Source: Symbiodinium natans (Eukaryota; Sar; Dinophyceae; Suessiales; Symbiodiniaceae). Taken from it: 47,544 nucleotides of DNA. Below are positions 9,560-22,780 of this stretch, one piece after another. Under the pieces are notes generated by a model, which was not told where the DNA came from, searched no databases, and was given only the letters and a program-made list of their open reading frames with translations. The stretch is taken from contig CAJNDS010000619.1 in assembly GCA_905221605.1 (NCBI GenBank), positions 55,345-102,888 on the forward strand. Reading direction: 5' to 3'. Positions within the stretch are counted from its first letter, which is position 1, and each line of letters starts with the position of its first letter. The position numbers were made by a program, and so were the translations under genes.

Positions 9560-10720
9560 ACGCAAGCAAGGCTGACTTACAATCCAAACCCTAAAAAAAT
9601 GGGCACCCCCAAAAGAGGGCCTTAGGGCTTCGGCCTTTGCAAACTATATAGGAATATCACTCAGAACGAGTCACAGCGCTGAGAGCTTGGAGTGAAAGGG
9701 GATCTGGGATTGTTTGGCCACCACAGACTGGGAAACCTTCCTCCTCGTTCCTGTAAATTTCGGCTCAACATGATTTACCGGCTAGCACCCGCAACGTACA
9801 CGACGTAGAGTTTCAAACTCATGTCGAAAGCCGTTTCCCATGGCCCATGTCATGTTACTAACGAAGTTGCTTCCCAACGATATCCCGTTTTATTCGAACT
9901 TCCACATGCAACCAGGCGTCCCAAGCACGAGGAATCGACCTTCGTAGATTTGTATGGCAGCCGAAGGTACAGCTCCGGCGGTCGAAAAGCCTTTCCTTGC
10001 AATCTCGAAATTTCGGCTATGCAGCACTGACCCAAGCCGACATGCCGGACATCTGCACATATTTATTCCACAGCTGCAGGGCCCGACCTTAACTGCGGCG
10101 ATGATTCCCACCAGACCACGGAACGGCACAAGTTTCTCCGTTCCGAAGCAATCGGTCTCGAAGCGGACAGCCTGTCGTTACTGGTTACGTGGATGCTCGC
10201 TGCAAAGTGCCATGACGGGCTAACCCGCTTCAATGCAGCTTCATGGTGCCTGGCCAGGGTCGCTGATCCTCACCTCCCATGTGGAAGATGGCGGAAGTTG
10301 CTTCGAAGGTTTGTGCAGTCATGCTCCGATCGCATGTGGAAAACATCCAGCCGAAAACAACAGGCTGCTGAACGCAACATGCCCACAGAGTCCGCACCTG
10401 CCACTCGCAAGAGCCTCGAGCACGGAGCATCTCAACAGATGATGCGGAGTGATGCTCAGGTGACATTTTCAGACATTGAGGTCATCGCCGGGGTGAATAT
10501 CCAACAGCATGCTGTCCAGAGAAACATCTTGCATGGACACTCCTGGCTAGGTTTGATGGTTATACACACCCTCCCGGATATCGTGACATACATCTTGCAG
10601 TGCTGCTACAGAGATGGGCTCGAAAAAAACCTGTCCTTGGCCGTGAAGGTAGCACAAGCCCGCCGCCGCCTGCAAGTTCAACCGCCACTCTCTGCATCCC
10701 CCCAATCCCCAAGCTAGCAG
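9560..10720. other. No confident gene
   Basis: Unique sequence. A 174-codon plus-strand frame (10193-10717) and several 60-90 codon frames are present, but none shows a motif I can name or dinoflagellate-style exon borders that I could confirm. Confidence 0.4.
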
Positions 10721-10850
10721 CCCTAAACCCTAAACCCTAAACCCTAACCCCTAAACCCTAAACCCTAAACCCTTTTTTTACGGCTAGGACTGCTGCACTG
10801 CCTGCCAGGGACGAAAACCCTAAACCCTAAACCCTATTAAACCCTAAACG
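10721..10850 (-). repeat. CCCTAAA arrays
   Basis: Seven near-perfect CCCTAAA units at 10721-10772 and four more at about 10817-10850, separated by 45 bases of unique sequence. Confidence 0.95.
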
Positions 10851-10967
10851 CTGCTGGCCTGGCCGATCAAGCTCCTCGCAAGGCCCTCCTCGACACCTTT
10901 CGGATGCCTGACTGCGGGGAGGCTGGGGCATGTTGGCTGACCATCTACAGCAAACTCCAAAGAGGTG

Positions 10968-11068
10968 GGTTTAGGGTTTAGGTTTAGGGTTTAGGGTTTA
11001 GGGTTTAGGGTTTAGGGTTTAGGGTTTAGGCTTTAGGGTTTAGGGTGTAGGGTTTAGGGTTTAGGGTG
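10968..11068 (+). repeat. TTTAGGG array, about 14 units
   Basis: Mostly perfect TTTAGGG units with single-base variants (TTAGGTTTAGGG, GTGTAGGG). Its orientation is opposite to the arrays at 10721-10850. Confidence 0.95.
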
Positions 11069-13640
11069 GAGTTAACTGTAGCGGGGACATGGCCATCACA
11101 GACACAGAGGGAGCGAGAGAGCGAAAGAGGTGGTTTGCTGCGTAGTTGCTCGGAGAACAGGCTTGTCAAGTCTCCACCTGACACACACCATGGCAAAAAA
11201 CACATGGCACCTCACCCGACGCAACCCTGAGGCCATATTCCCTGACGATGCCGATTTCTCGCCTGGACATAAACTGAACACCAGGAAGTGGCAATGCCTT
11301 GGCCCAGGACCGGCCAATGGATACCAATTAAATGTTACAGCGACTCTGCCAATCATACCAAGCGCGAACGAGATGCGCATCTGCGAAGTAGTGCTGCAAT
11401 GGTAGGATGTTCCTGAATGCCAGAAGTTGGTGGCGAGCATGTCACGCAGTGTCCAGGCAAAACGCACAGCTTCCATGGCAGGACCCTGCTACCAACAGTA
11501 CCATGGCGGTCTGTAGTGCTATATACATGTTGGTGACAGTGGCCTCAAATGAGCTTTGTACGCTAGCGAGTCATGAAGCAAAAGCCTTTTGGTTCGGAAT
11601 CGACGCCATCCCTTCCGCGGAGCTTCCGCAGAGCTTCAACGGAGCTTCTGCGGATGTCCCGTGCGCGTCACAACCAACAGTTTCGGGCCTGGCAGTTTCG
11701 GCGCCCACACTCTCGCACAGGGTGTTTGCCTTGTAAAGCTCTGAGCTTGCGGCGGCTTGGGGGTGCCAGCCAGGAGGCCGATGCTCACCGGCTGTTTCAG
11801 GCCAGAAGGATTTTCGGCGCTTCCTCGAACCCTTTCCGCATGCTTCCGCGGGCCCTCCCTCTCCCTGTCTGCATTCCTTGTCTTTCCTTGCAGTGGTACA
11901 GGATTGACAGATTCCCAGCTCCCCCCCCTCTTGCTTGTTGAAGTCTCACCCATCTTGTTCTTTCTCTGGCTCGTAATGTGGTTGTATGTGGCTCCTTAAC
12001 TTGAAATTTCAGGTGTGACTATAGCAACAACAATTGCAAATACGAAGGTGTGTGTCGATTCTTCCATCGTACAAAATATTGGTTTGTTTCTGGCATGAGC
12101 TGAAGAGGACAACCAGGACAAAACTGTCCAACAGTTTGGACGTTGCTGCGTATTTGCTTGTTTGTGTATTGCAAGGCTGTCGTCATCGAACAAAAAAAGT
12201 GTTTGACATTCGGCCCATCTGACGAACCATGACTCACAACGGTGAGGTTCTTGAAGCTCGCCAGACCATAGCACAGAGCCCTAAACCCTAAACCCTCAAC
12301 CCTAAACCCTAGACCCCTTCCAAAGGGTAAAAATTAGAAACAGAGCAGGCGATATGAGGTTAGGCAACAGGGTGGAGATAGTGTTGAAAAGAAAGACAAG
12401 GCCGAAACGGCAGCACAAAGTGACCAAAACCCAAGAACATACAATGGATAATGTTTAGGGGATGGAAGTGTGCCATTTGCCAAGCGTCGGATGGCTCTGC
12501 ATGACCTACAGAAAGACGCAAGAATTGGTGCAACATGCGAGCAACATGCAGCTTGATAGACTGGATGAGATCTGGGCATATCCTGCCACATCTAATGCAA
12601 CCCCGGAGCATCTGCAAAGTCCAGTTCGCGCAGTGCCACCTCGCAGAAGTCGGGGCACTGGCTGTCCTCGACCTCCAAGGCACCGATGGCGCTTTTTGTC
12701 CCGACTGCTCCAAGTCAACAGAAAGAATCAGCGATCTTGTGAGTTTGCTATCTCTACGACTTCCCAGCCTGTTGCATGATCTGCTTGTCCAGAACCTGGC
12801 GCCGCTTTTTACGGCATCCGACAAGGTTATGACATGGCCCCAGTGTCTTTCCCATTTTTGAAGCCTGGCGCTGCGGTCGGCGCCGACACACTGAAAGTTT
12901 TCCCCATGAAAATGCAAACCCAAGAAGCCATGAGATGTCTTGGCCCCATCACTCTCCCAGGAAAACACAAAGCCAACATTCACCATTGCAACAATCACTG
13001 GCATTGGGCAAGCAATCGGGAAACGGAGGCGTGTCTTGCCACGTCAGCGGCGCTGGCAGCTTTGCAGTTTGTGGCAGGATGACACTCATGGAGGCCCATG
13101 CAGACAACATCGCTTTGAGCGGTTCACGAAGTAGATGCAGTGATAGCATATCCCGAGAATGCTCGCTTCTGCACCAAAGAAAAGGTGCAACTTACTTGCT
13201 TCTGGGCTTAAATGCCATATCACGAAATGTCAAATTGCCCGGAATGGTGGTCAAAAGCCGCAATTCCTTGATGCTTGGGAAGGGGCCGTGACTTGTGAGT
13301 TACATAGGGCAGCTCCTGGAACAAACAAACATCAAGCCAACATCCTGCCTCCCAACCTTTCCGTTTTTGCTGCTGCGAACCCGGTGGCCAATACTGACAA
13401 GGTGTTGTTCTGAAATTGCGCTCTGGATCTTCATGAACTTCCCAGGATGTACTGTGCTACAACCGACGGTCCGTTTTCACTGGAAATACTGCTCTCCCCA
13501 AGGAAAGGGACAGATTTCCAAAGAGTGGGTCCAGGATGAGATCAATCGAGGCCTGCAACCACAAGGACGTGCGAACCTGGGATTCGTCCCCGTTGCCCAA
13601 TGATTCATGGCTGTATGCCCTGTTTGACAGCCACAAACCT
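11069..13640. other. No confident gene
   Basis: 2.6 kb of unique sequence, with short CCCTAAA remnants at 12278-12312. The longest frame is 214 codons (13004-12360 minus) and has no family motif. Frames on both strands overlap, so I cannot say which, if any, are exons. Confidence 0.4.
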
Positions 13641-13649
13641 TCATTCGGG

Positions 13650-13693
13650 TTTCGGGTTTAGGGCCTAGGGTTAGCGTTTAGGGTTTAGGGTTG
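13650..13693 (+). repeat. Short degenerate TTTAGGG array
   Basis: About five units, including GGTTTCGGG and GGTTAGCG variants. Confidence 0.85.
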
Positions 13694-13773
13694 TCCATTG
13701 CCCTCAACTACAGCAGACAGCGCCATCGACAAACATTGTTCACGAGCATCACAGGGCACAAATCGCAAAGGAC

Positions 13774-14055
13774 CTCAACATCAAGTGCTCCTGCTGCTCC
13801 CACCTTGATCGCGTATTCTTGGCTGGTCGCCACACTTCTGGCTGCGAAGACGCCCCCAAAGATGGCGGCGCGGAGGGGCTTGACGAACTCGTATGCCTTG
13901 CGGTTTGTTGCCCTGCGTGCCGTTTTTTCGACCAGGCCCAAGCAAGCCTCCAACAAAACCGGCATCAAACAGCCTCTCTTTCACTCTCCTTGGACATGCC
14001 TCCACAGCACCTTGGAGTCCGCCGTCGTCAAGGATGCTGTCGGCTTCCATTGAGC
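13774..14055 (-). CDS. Armadillo-like repeat exons (partial gene)
   Basis: Two minus-strand exons fit together. 14055-13974 begins after CGCAAAG and ends at an AG/GC donor. 13912-13774 begins after CACGCAG and ends at a GAG/GT donor. The inferred 61-bp intron is GC-AG and the join is in phase. The first exon has ILDDGGLQGAVEA, and the second has FAARSVATSQEYAIKVGAAG followed by AL. The spacing of small residues (I..DGGL..AVEA; N/Q.EYAI..GA.GAL) resembles armadillo repeats, which act as protein-binding scaffolds. The family name is by pattern only. Flanking exons were not located. Confidence 0.4.
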
Positions 14056-15370
14056 CTTTGCGTGAAAGCAAGCAGAGCAACTTTGCTCGAAGGTTCGGAG
14101 CCAAAGCGTAATTCAGGAGCACTCCGATCTGATAAGCTGATGTTGTGAGTCTTGTTTGATCAGGTCCCCTGAATCCCGGGGCGACTACCAGCAAAAACTC
14201 AAATTCTCACCGTACTCAGCCCTGCACCTGACCCAGCATCTGTCCCGGTGCCAGGAGAATGCCTTGGTGATGGACAGTCCTAGGCCAGTAGAAGACACAA
14301 CCGAAGCTTAGTTCCCAACGTCGAACAACCTTCAAGGTCATACTCGTTCGGCATCACCGCCGACTGCGGCTCCTGCTTGAGACCAGGGCATTGCGGATTC
14401 AAGTGGATGGAGGTGCTCTCTGTTTGCCTCGCAGTGTGGACCTTGCTGCGAGGGAAAGCAGATGCAATCGAAAACCTCAGATTCCCATACGTGCTGCAAT
14501 GTCACGTCATGGCAGAAGGTGCAACCCCAGATTTGCGACTTGCCAAAAGTGAGTGGTTCTCCTTCGCTGGGAAAGACGGCGTAGGGCGTAGCTTCCAAGC
14601 ATAGTTGCTTATGCATCCAAGGGGCATGGAGCAGTCGAGCCACGTGACGCAAGAAGGGTACACACTCCATGGCTCTTCTTGGGCAAGCGCTTGTACGATA
14701 TTTCAAGCGGAATATGCCAGGGCTTTCCGAACCGGCGCTCCAACTTGAAAAATGAATGATGTGGACCTACGCAGGTGTGCTTTCATGACGGAACCTTGCC
14801 ACAAGTCTGGTCCTTGCAGCCTTCGAACTCATTCAAGCCGAAACGCACGACGTAGTACTGACAACGCCTTCGTACGAGCATGCATGATGCTCTTTGTCTT
14901 GGGCACACAAGCATTCCCCGCGCTCTCTCCTCCCTACCCACCTCGATCTATACCGATAAAAAACCGTGGGTTTGCTAATCATGCCGGAAACAAGGCACCG
15001 TCGACATCAGCCGCACGCTTACGCAACCTTGCGCAACTCACATGGGTCTGCGTGCACAAGGAAAAGAATCAGCAAGGCGGCCGCAATTTTTTCGCGACTT
15101 GCGACGCAACAAGGTGCGTTTCATGCCTAGCTGTGGAATCCGCAGCTCTGCAGAGCTCAGAATGGCTCTGCCAAACTGCCCGCTTTCACAGTCAGCATCC
15201 CAGGCACTGATGCATGTGTGGCGGGGCTCAGCACTGGTAAGTCTTTCGAGGTGCGCCTGGACTTCGAATCCTAGCCGACAGGACACACCAGCACTGTAAC
15301 TCCCCTCCTGGCTTTAACTAACCATTCTTGATTCCAATCTTGACAAAAATGACAATATTTCTTTTTCTGT
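14056..15370. other. No confident gene
   Basis: Unique sequence with several overlapping frames of 70-150 codons on both strands (for example 14752-15210 plus). No recognisable domain. Confidence 0.4.
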
Positions 15371-15632
15371 ATATATATATATATATATTTACATCTATTT
15401 CAATTCCAGTTGGTAGTACACTAAGATGCTTCCACTCTTATCAGGCAGCCTTGAAGCTTTGATTCCAGGAGCGCAATTGCACGGTGGTGCGTTATGCTTC
15501 CGAGCACCGGATGCCCCGCAGCTTTGCTGCGTTTTGCCGTGCAAGCTTCGGTGCTGGAAAGCTGTGCTGCAGTCACAAGAGAACCTTTTCGGCCGGTTTA
15601 GGGTTTAGGGTTTAGGGTTCAGGGTTTAGGGT
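15371..15632. repeat. TA microsatellite and short TTTAGGG array
   Basis: A (TA)n run lies at 15371-15390. A five-unit TTTAGGG array lies at 15596-15632. The sequence between is unique, with no supportable exon. Confidence 0.85.
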
Positions 15633-15979
15633 TGTGCATTAGACATACACGCATGTTGTCCTTGATGCTCTTGTCTTCGGCTGCGGGGTTCAGCGCTGGG
15701 CAAGCGTTGGGTTCGACCTCCCATCAAATCAAAACAGCAAGCTCTAGTGTATGACAGCGTATACATGCGTATGCCCGTGTTCAGAACCTCGGCCCTAGAA
15801 ATCTGTGCCGTGTAGCGTGAGATACCGCACCGGTGTTCAAGTCTTGTCCCGTGCCTGGTATTCTTAAAACCAAAGTGCCGGTCAAGCCGGGCCAAGCCTC
15901 TGGAGTTGTTCAGGCTGCTGCAAGGCGGAACTCTTCCTCAGCGCAGGCCATCCGAAAAAGACACCGTGATGACCGTCCG

Positions 15980-16035
15980 TTATATTTATATATACATATA
16001 CATATATATATATATATATATACATAGATATATAC

Positions 16036-16066
<31 letters not shown>

Positions 16067-16068
16067 AT
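15980..16068. repeat. TA/TACA microsatellite
   Basis: Alternating TATATA and TACATATA for about 85 bases. Confidence 0.95.
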
Positions 16069-17285
16069 ATGGTCCGTGGCTTCCATCCTTCTCTTCTATT
16101 CATCAAACATCTGCTGCATGCTGCACTTGCTGCACTGGCTCCTGGGGCGCGCGTGTTTCTGGGGGACCCCACATCACCGGATCCTGACTGCCTGCGGGAT
16201 CCTCCCCAGGCGCAAAGCCTGCGCACTTCTCCCACGTCAGCGCCCGGAGACTGTGAAAAAAACATGTGCAATATAGGCATAGATGTCCAAGAACACCAGC
16301 CTTTGCGCATTGTTGTCGCTGTGCCTGGTCGACATGTCCCGGAGTCCCTCCATAGGCCCAAAGTGCGATCGGAATTCCACTTGTTGCAAGCCCTCCCCGC
16401 GGCCACCCGACGTACAACTACGTCGAGCGTGAGCTCCACGTCAGCCACCATCAGCCGCCACAATTAAGGAGCTGTAGTTTGATGACACCGTGTCCTGCAA
16501 CAGGGGCGTGGGGTGGGGCAATGGGCGCAAGGTAGGCAAGCCACCAGCAAGTAGAAGGCTCCTCCCAAACTGCCTGAGCGCTTGGATCTTCCAGGCCTGA
16601 CGGATAGCAAGAGGACAAAGGAACACGCCATCCGTGAACTTTAACCGCTGAAACCTGTCAACTCAACGGTCGGTCGATGATTTCGTAGACAAACAGCTGT
16701 TCTGGAATTCCGGGAAACTTCAGCATCCGTTTCTGCAGGCCACAGCCCGCGTCAAAGGCTGTCTCATCCCACAAGACATCGCAAAACCAACAGACCATGC
16801 CGGCCTACGTGCCGCCCTAAAGGTTGTCATCACGGATCGGCCTCGCAAGCAACAATTCTTGCCCATGTGGGAGAATTCTCTTGACCAGTAGCCAGTACAC
16901 ATGTTGTTCTCTTCTATGATGTTTGTATCGCGGATATCGCGTGATGGCAATGTCGACACTGCATTGCTTAATGCGGCTAGGCTGTCGCGCATCTGAGTTT
17001 GACATAGTTTGACGGACGTCTTGGCCATCTCAATGTGGAGCGGCATCGCATCGGTCTGCCCGGAATATACGACTTATTCAGAACACCATGTGGGAATAGG
17101 TATGACGCTGGATTGTCTCGGGCAACTAGCACGAGTGCGGCATTGTGATCGTTTCGAGTGTAATAGAGAATGTCAGGTTCCCGAGACAGTTTACAAGCAA
17201 TTGAACTCACTACACGCAGCCTACATCATTGCTTGCGCAATGGTGGGATTCCGGTGACGAGTTCTTCAAAACCTATAAATCGTAT
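16069..17285. other. No confident gene
   Basis: Unique sequence. Plus frame 16069-16467 (132 codons) and overlapping minus frames have no motif I recognise. Confidence 0.4.
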
Positions 17286-17465
17286 ACACACACATATATA
17301 TATATATATATACAAATAATATATATATATATATATAGTTTTGAATTTGCTTTGTTCATTTACTTATTTTTTATAATACACTATAATACATACCTGCATA
17401 CATACATGCGTACGTGCGTACATACATACATCCATCCATCCATCCATGCATGCATGCATACATGC
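17286..17465. repeat. TA and CATA microsatellites
   Basis: (TA)n at 17293-17337, an AT-rich stretch, then CATACATG/CATC tetranucleotide repeats at 17395-17465. Confidence 0.9.
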
Positions 17466-18585
17466 AAAACATCTGCGAGTGTTTACATGTATCTTTGTGT
17501 TGTTGTAAAGTATCCTGAGCCCACCCTTGCTTTGATCCCAGCAAAAGTTTAGTCAGAAATGCTTTATTTCATTTGCATTGGGTTGGCTATATATGTGCAC
17601 ACCGGAGGTTTTCATACCTGTAACGAAAGAGCGCTTTAAAAAAATAAAAATAAACGTAATTCACACAAGTCAGTGCACAACAAGTTGCCTACGCAATACT
17701 GCTGTTCCTGACACTGTACGTCAGCTGATTCGAGGCTTGGGCCGCCGGAGGTAGCGAGCATGATCTTGGCCTACAAGCATTCGGAAATGAGAAAAGAACC
17801 GCCTCCCTTAGCCACGACTGGTACAAGGCAGCGCCTAGTCGGAGGTCAAGACTGTTCTACTGCCCGTAAGCTTTCTTGCGCTGAGGTTTCTGCTGGAACT
17901 TCGGCAAATCATCCCGCGCACACCTGTGCACATGTTCGAACTTGCAAAATCCACATGTGGGATGTGCATGCTGTAGGGTGATTGACGCAAGGCAGCTTCC
18001 CAAATTAATGAAAGTCTGAGCACTTGTGTGACAGCGCACGAGCACTGTGGGCTGTCAAACCAGCACTGACCCCAGCAAACACTTCACGACAGAAGCTGGT
18101 TTAGGGTTTCAGGGGATTAGGGTGTAGGGTTTATAAGGGCTGAAGGCAGAAGCGCGAAAGTATCTTTGATGTGTCTGTGACGGGGGGGGTGCATCCTTCC
18201 AACAACACGAAGGTTCCAGACATCCTCGATGAGTCTATTGATGACATCCTTCCAAACTAAGGGGTTTTGGGTTTTGGGCCCACCCCGGCGAGCATCATCA
18301 ACTCTATTGAAACTTTTGCCGAAGACACGTTGTTGATGCGAATTCAAAAAGAGCGCGCATCATGAGCATCAGCGGGTCAAGCCTCGGGTTTCGGATGCGG
18401 CTTCGAAAACGCAGAACGCGCTGTAAATACCGGTGGGTTTTCGTGCTGTTATGGACGTTTCCGTTTTCCAAGCCGCCATATGTTCCCACAAGCCACCAAT
18501 CTAGGCCGGAGCCGCTGATGCTCCTGATGCGCGGCTCCGGGGGCGCGCGTCGGCAGCATCAGCGGGACCCTTCAGAAGGTGTGGG
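17466..18585. other. No confident gene; one possible exon region
   Basis: Mostly unique. Around 18130-18340 a 76-codon minus frame has NPLVWKDVINRLIEDVWNL. The plus strand of the same bases reads NNTKVPDILDESIDDILPN. Both look protein-like, so neither is called. Confidence 0.35.
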
Positions 18586-21500
18586 GCCAACATCCACGCT
18601 GGAGGGGCGGATGTTGGGCCAACATCCACGCTTGAGGGGTGGAGGTTGAGCCAACATCCACGCTTGAGGGGTGGAGGTTGGGCCAACATCCACGCTTGAG
18701 GGGTGGAGGTTGGGCCAACATCCACGCTTGAGGGGTGGATCTTGGGCCAACATCCACCGTTGAGGGGTGGATGTTGGGCCAACATCCACGCTTGAGGGGT
18801 GGAGGTTGAGCCAACATCCACGCTTGAGGGGTGGAGGTTGGGCCAACATCCACGCTTGAGGGCTGGATGAGGGGCCAACATCCACGCTTGAGGGGTGGAT
18901 CTTGGGCCAACATCCATGCTTGAGGGGTGGATGTTGAGCCTCAATGTCCATGCTTGAGGGGTGGATGTTGGGCCAATATCCACCCTTGAGGGGTGGAGGT
19001 TGGCCAACATCCACACTGGAGGGTGGATGTTGGGCCAACATCCACCCTTGAGGGGCACGCTTGAGGGGTGGATGTTGGGCCAACATCCACCCTTGAGGGG
19101 TGGATGTTTGGCCAACATCCACGCTTGAGGGGTGGATGTTGGGCCAGCATCCATGGTGGAGGGGAGGATGTTGGGCCAACATCCACGCTTGAGGGGTGGA
19201 TGTTGGGCCAGCATCCACGCTTGAGGGGTGGATGAGGGGTGGATGTTGGTCAACATCCACCCTTGAGGGGTGGATGTTGGGCCAACGTCCACGCGTGAGT
19301 GGTGGATGTTGGGCCAACATCCACGCTTGAGGGGTGGATGTTTGGCCAACATCCACGCTTGAGGGGTGGATGTTGGGCCAACATCCACGGGGGTGGATTT
19401 TGGGCCAACATGCACGCTTGAGGGATGGATGTTGGGCCAACATCCTTCCTTGAGGGGTGGATGGTTGGGCTGTTGGGCCAACATCCACGCTTGAGGGGTG
19501 GGCCAACATTCACCGATGTTGGGCCAACATCCACGCTTCAGGGGTGCATGTTGGGCCAACATCCACGCTTGAGGGGTGGATGTTGGGCCAACATCCACCG
19601 TTGAGGGGTGGATGTTGGGCCAACATCCACGCTTGAGGGGTGCATGTTGGGCCAACATCCACCCTTAAGGGGTGCATGTTGGGCGCTTGAGGGGTGGATG
19701 TTGGGCCAACATCCACGCTTGAGGGGTGGATGTTGGACCAACATCCACGCTTGAGGGGTGGATGAGGGGCCAACATCCACGCTTGAGAGGTGGACGTTGG
19801 GCCACATCCACCGATGTTGGGCCAACATCCACACTTGAGGGGTGGATGTTGGGCCAACATCCACGCTTGAGGGGTGGATGTTGGGCCAACATCCACCGTT
19901 GAGGGGTGGATGTTGGGCCAGCATGTTGGGCCAACATACCCTTAAGGGGTGGATGTTGGGCGCTTGCGGGGTGGATGTTAGGCCAACATCCACGCTTGAG
20001 AGGTGGATGAAGGGCCAACATCCACCCTTGAGGGGTGGATGTTGGGCCAACATCCACGCTTGAGGGCTGGATGAGGGGTGCATGTTGGGCCAACATCCAC
20101 GCTTGAGGGGTGGATGTTGGGCCAACATCCACCGTTGAGGGGTGGATGTTGGGCCAACATCCACCGTCGAGGGGTGGTTGAGGGGTGGATGTTGAGGGGT
20201 GGATGTTGGTTGTGGGGTGGATGTTGGGCCAACATCCACGCTTGAGGGGTGGATGAGGGGCCAACATCCACCCTTAAGGGGTGGATGTTGGGCCAACATC
20301 CACGCTTGAGGGGTTGATGTTGGGCCAACACCCACCGTTGAGGGGTGGATGTTGGGCCAACATCCACGCTTGAGGGGTGCATGTTGGGCCAACATCCACC
20401 CCTAATCCACGCTTGAGGGGTTGATGTTGGGCCAACATCCACCGTTGAGGGGTGGATGTTGGGCCAACAGCCACGCTTGAGGGGTAGATGTTGGGCCGTG
20501 GATGTTGGGCCAAAATCCACCGTTGAGGGGTGGATGTTGGGCCAACAGCCACGATTGAGGGGTGGATGTTGAGCCAACATCCACCGTTGAGGGCTGGATG
20601 TTGGGCCAACAGCCACGTTTGAGGGGTGGATGTTGGGCCGCCAACATCCCGGCTTGAGGGGCGGATGTTGGGCCAACATCCAATCTTGAGGGGTGGATCT
20701 TGGGCCAGCATCCACCCTTGAGGGGTGGATGTTGGTTGTGGGGTGGATGTTGGGCCAACATCCACTCAAGGGTGGATGTTGGGCAAACATCCACCCTTGA
20801 GGGGTGGATGTTGGGCCAACAACCACCCTTGAGAGGTGGATGTTGGGGCCAACATCCACCCTTCAGGGGTGGATGTTGGGCCAACATCCACGCTTGAGGG
20901 GTGGATGTTGGGCCAACATCCACGCTTGAGGGGCCACCCTTGAGGGGTGGATGTTGGGCCAACATCCACGCTTGAGGGGTGGATGCTGCGCCAACATCCA
21001 CCGTTGAGGGGTGGATGTTGGGCCAACATCCACGCTTGAGGGGTGGATGCTGCGCCAACATCCACGCTTGAGCGGTGGATGTTGGGCCAACATCCACCCT
21101 TGAGGGGTGGATGCTGGGCCAACATCCACCGTTGAGGGGTGGATGTTGGGCCAACATCCACCCTTGAGGGGTGGATGTGGGCCAACATCCACCCTTGAGG
21201 GGTGGATGCTGGGCCAACATCCACCGTTGAGGGGTGGATGTTGGGCCAACATCCACCCTTGAGGGGTGGATGTTGGGCCAACATCCACCCTTGAGGGGTG
21301 GATGCTGCGCCAACATCCACGCTTGAGGGGTGGATGTTGGGCCAACATCCACGCTTGAGGGGTGGATGCTGGGCCAACATCCACGCTTGAGGGGTGGATG
21401 TTGGGCCAACATCCACCCTTGAGGGGTGGATGCTGCGCCAACATCCACCGTTGAGGAGTGGATGTTGGGCCAACATCCACCCTTGAGGGGTGGATGCTGC

Positions 21501-22553
21501 GCCAACATCCACCGTTGAGGGGTGGATGCTGCGCCAACATCCACCGTTGAGGGGTGGATGTTGGGCCAACATCCACCCTTGAGGGGTGGATGTTGGGCCA
21601 ACATCCACCCTTGAGGGGTGGATGTTGGGCCAACATCCACGCTTGAGGGGTGGATGCTGCGCCAACATCCACGCTTGAGCGGTGGATGTTGGGCCAACAT
21701 CCACGCTTGAGGGGTGGATGTTGGGCCAACATCCACCGTTGAGGGGTGGATGTTGGGCCAACATCCACCCTTGAAGGGTGGATGCTGGGCCAACATCCAC
21801 CCTTGAGGGGTGGTTGTTGGACCAACATCCACCCTTGAGGGGTGGATGCTGGGCCAACATCCACGCTTGAGGGGTGGATGTTGGGCCAACATCCACCCTT
21901 GAGGGGTGGATGTTGGGCCAACATCCACGCTTGAGGGGTGGATGCTGCGCCAACATCCACGCTTGAGCGGTGGATGTTGGGCCAACATCCACCCTTGAGG
22001 GGTGGATGCTGGGCCAACATCCACCGTTGAGGGGTGGATGTTGGGCCAACATCCACCCTTGAGGGGTGGATGTTGGGCCAACTTGAGGGGTGGATGCTGC
22101 GCCAACATCCACGCTTGAGGGGTGGCTGTTGGGCCAACATCCACGCTTGAGGGGTGGATGCTGGGCCAACATCCACGCTTGAGGGGTGGATGTTGGGCCA
22201 ACATCCACACTTGAGGGGTGGATGCTGCGCCAACATCCACCGTTGAGGGGTGGATGTTGGGCCAACATCCACCCTTGAGGGGTGTATGTTGGGCCAACTT
22301 GAGGGGTGGATGCTGCGCCAACATCCACGCTTGAGGGGTGGCTGTTGGGCCAACATCCACGCTTGAGGGGTGGATGCTGGGCCAACATCCACGCTTGAGG
22401 GGTGGATGTTGGGCCAACATCCACCCTTGAGGGGTGGATGCTGCGCCAACATCCACCGTTGAGGGGTGGATGTTGGGCCAACATCCACCCTTGAGGGGTG
22501 GATGCTGCGCCAACATCCACCGTTGAGGGGTGGATGTTGGGCTAACATCCTTG
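18586..22553. repeat. 32-bp palindromic satellite array, about 124 units
   Basis: Each unit has arms CCAACATCCAC and GTGGATGTTGG around a short loop (GCTTGAGGG, CCTTGAGGG or CGTTGAGGG), so it can fold into an 11-bp hairpin. Unit junctions read TTGGGCCAA, itself nearly palindromic. Variants ATGTTGGGCC, ATGCTGCGCC and ATGCTGGGCC alternate. The left half (to about 20860) is more diverged, with truncated units. The right half is more uniform and shows higher-order periodicity of 216 bp near 22075-22310. Since 32 is not a multiple of 3, all three minus frames rotate through the same residues (CWPNIHPS, DVGPTSTPQ, WMLAQHPPLK), giving open frames up to 755 codons that I regard as artefacts. Flanking sequence at 22554-22680 has AGAGACAAGCAG repeats. 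Confidence 0.95.
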
Positions 22554-22780
22554 CCTGAGGGGGGAGACAAAGAGAGACAAGCAGAGACAAGCAGCCCATG
22601 GACCGGGCCGAGGCCACCCTCGACCACCCACATGAAGGGAGTCAAAAGGACACACATGGAGACATACAACCCGGGGACCCGGCCGTAGCATCTTTAATAT
22701 TCATAATTAAGAATTAACTACATTTAATAGATTTTTCACTATAATTTATGGAATAGTTAGAAACTTTTTATAGTCTGTAA

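Noticed and set aside
10883-10920. Possible plus-strand microexon (ALLDTFRMPDCGE) between AG/G and GAG/GC borders
   Set aside because: Only 13 codons with no partner exon. The border motif is too common to support it.
12360-13004. 214-codon minus-strand frame
   Set aside because: No family motif, overlapping frames of similar quality on the plus strand, and no confirming splice borders.
15690-15735. tRNA-like B-box (GGTTCGACCTCC)
   Set aside because: No matching A-box or cloverleaf could be formed around it.
18586-22553. CRISPR-like look of a repeated palindromic unit
   Set aside because: There are no unique spacers between repeats. Units abut directly, the setting is eukaryotic, and no cas genes are present.
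20402-22669. 755-codon open frame on the minus strand, with 584- and 385-codon frames beside it
   Set aside because: These are translations of the 32-bp satellite. All three frames give the same rotating peptide because the unit has no stops and is not a multiple of three.
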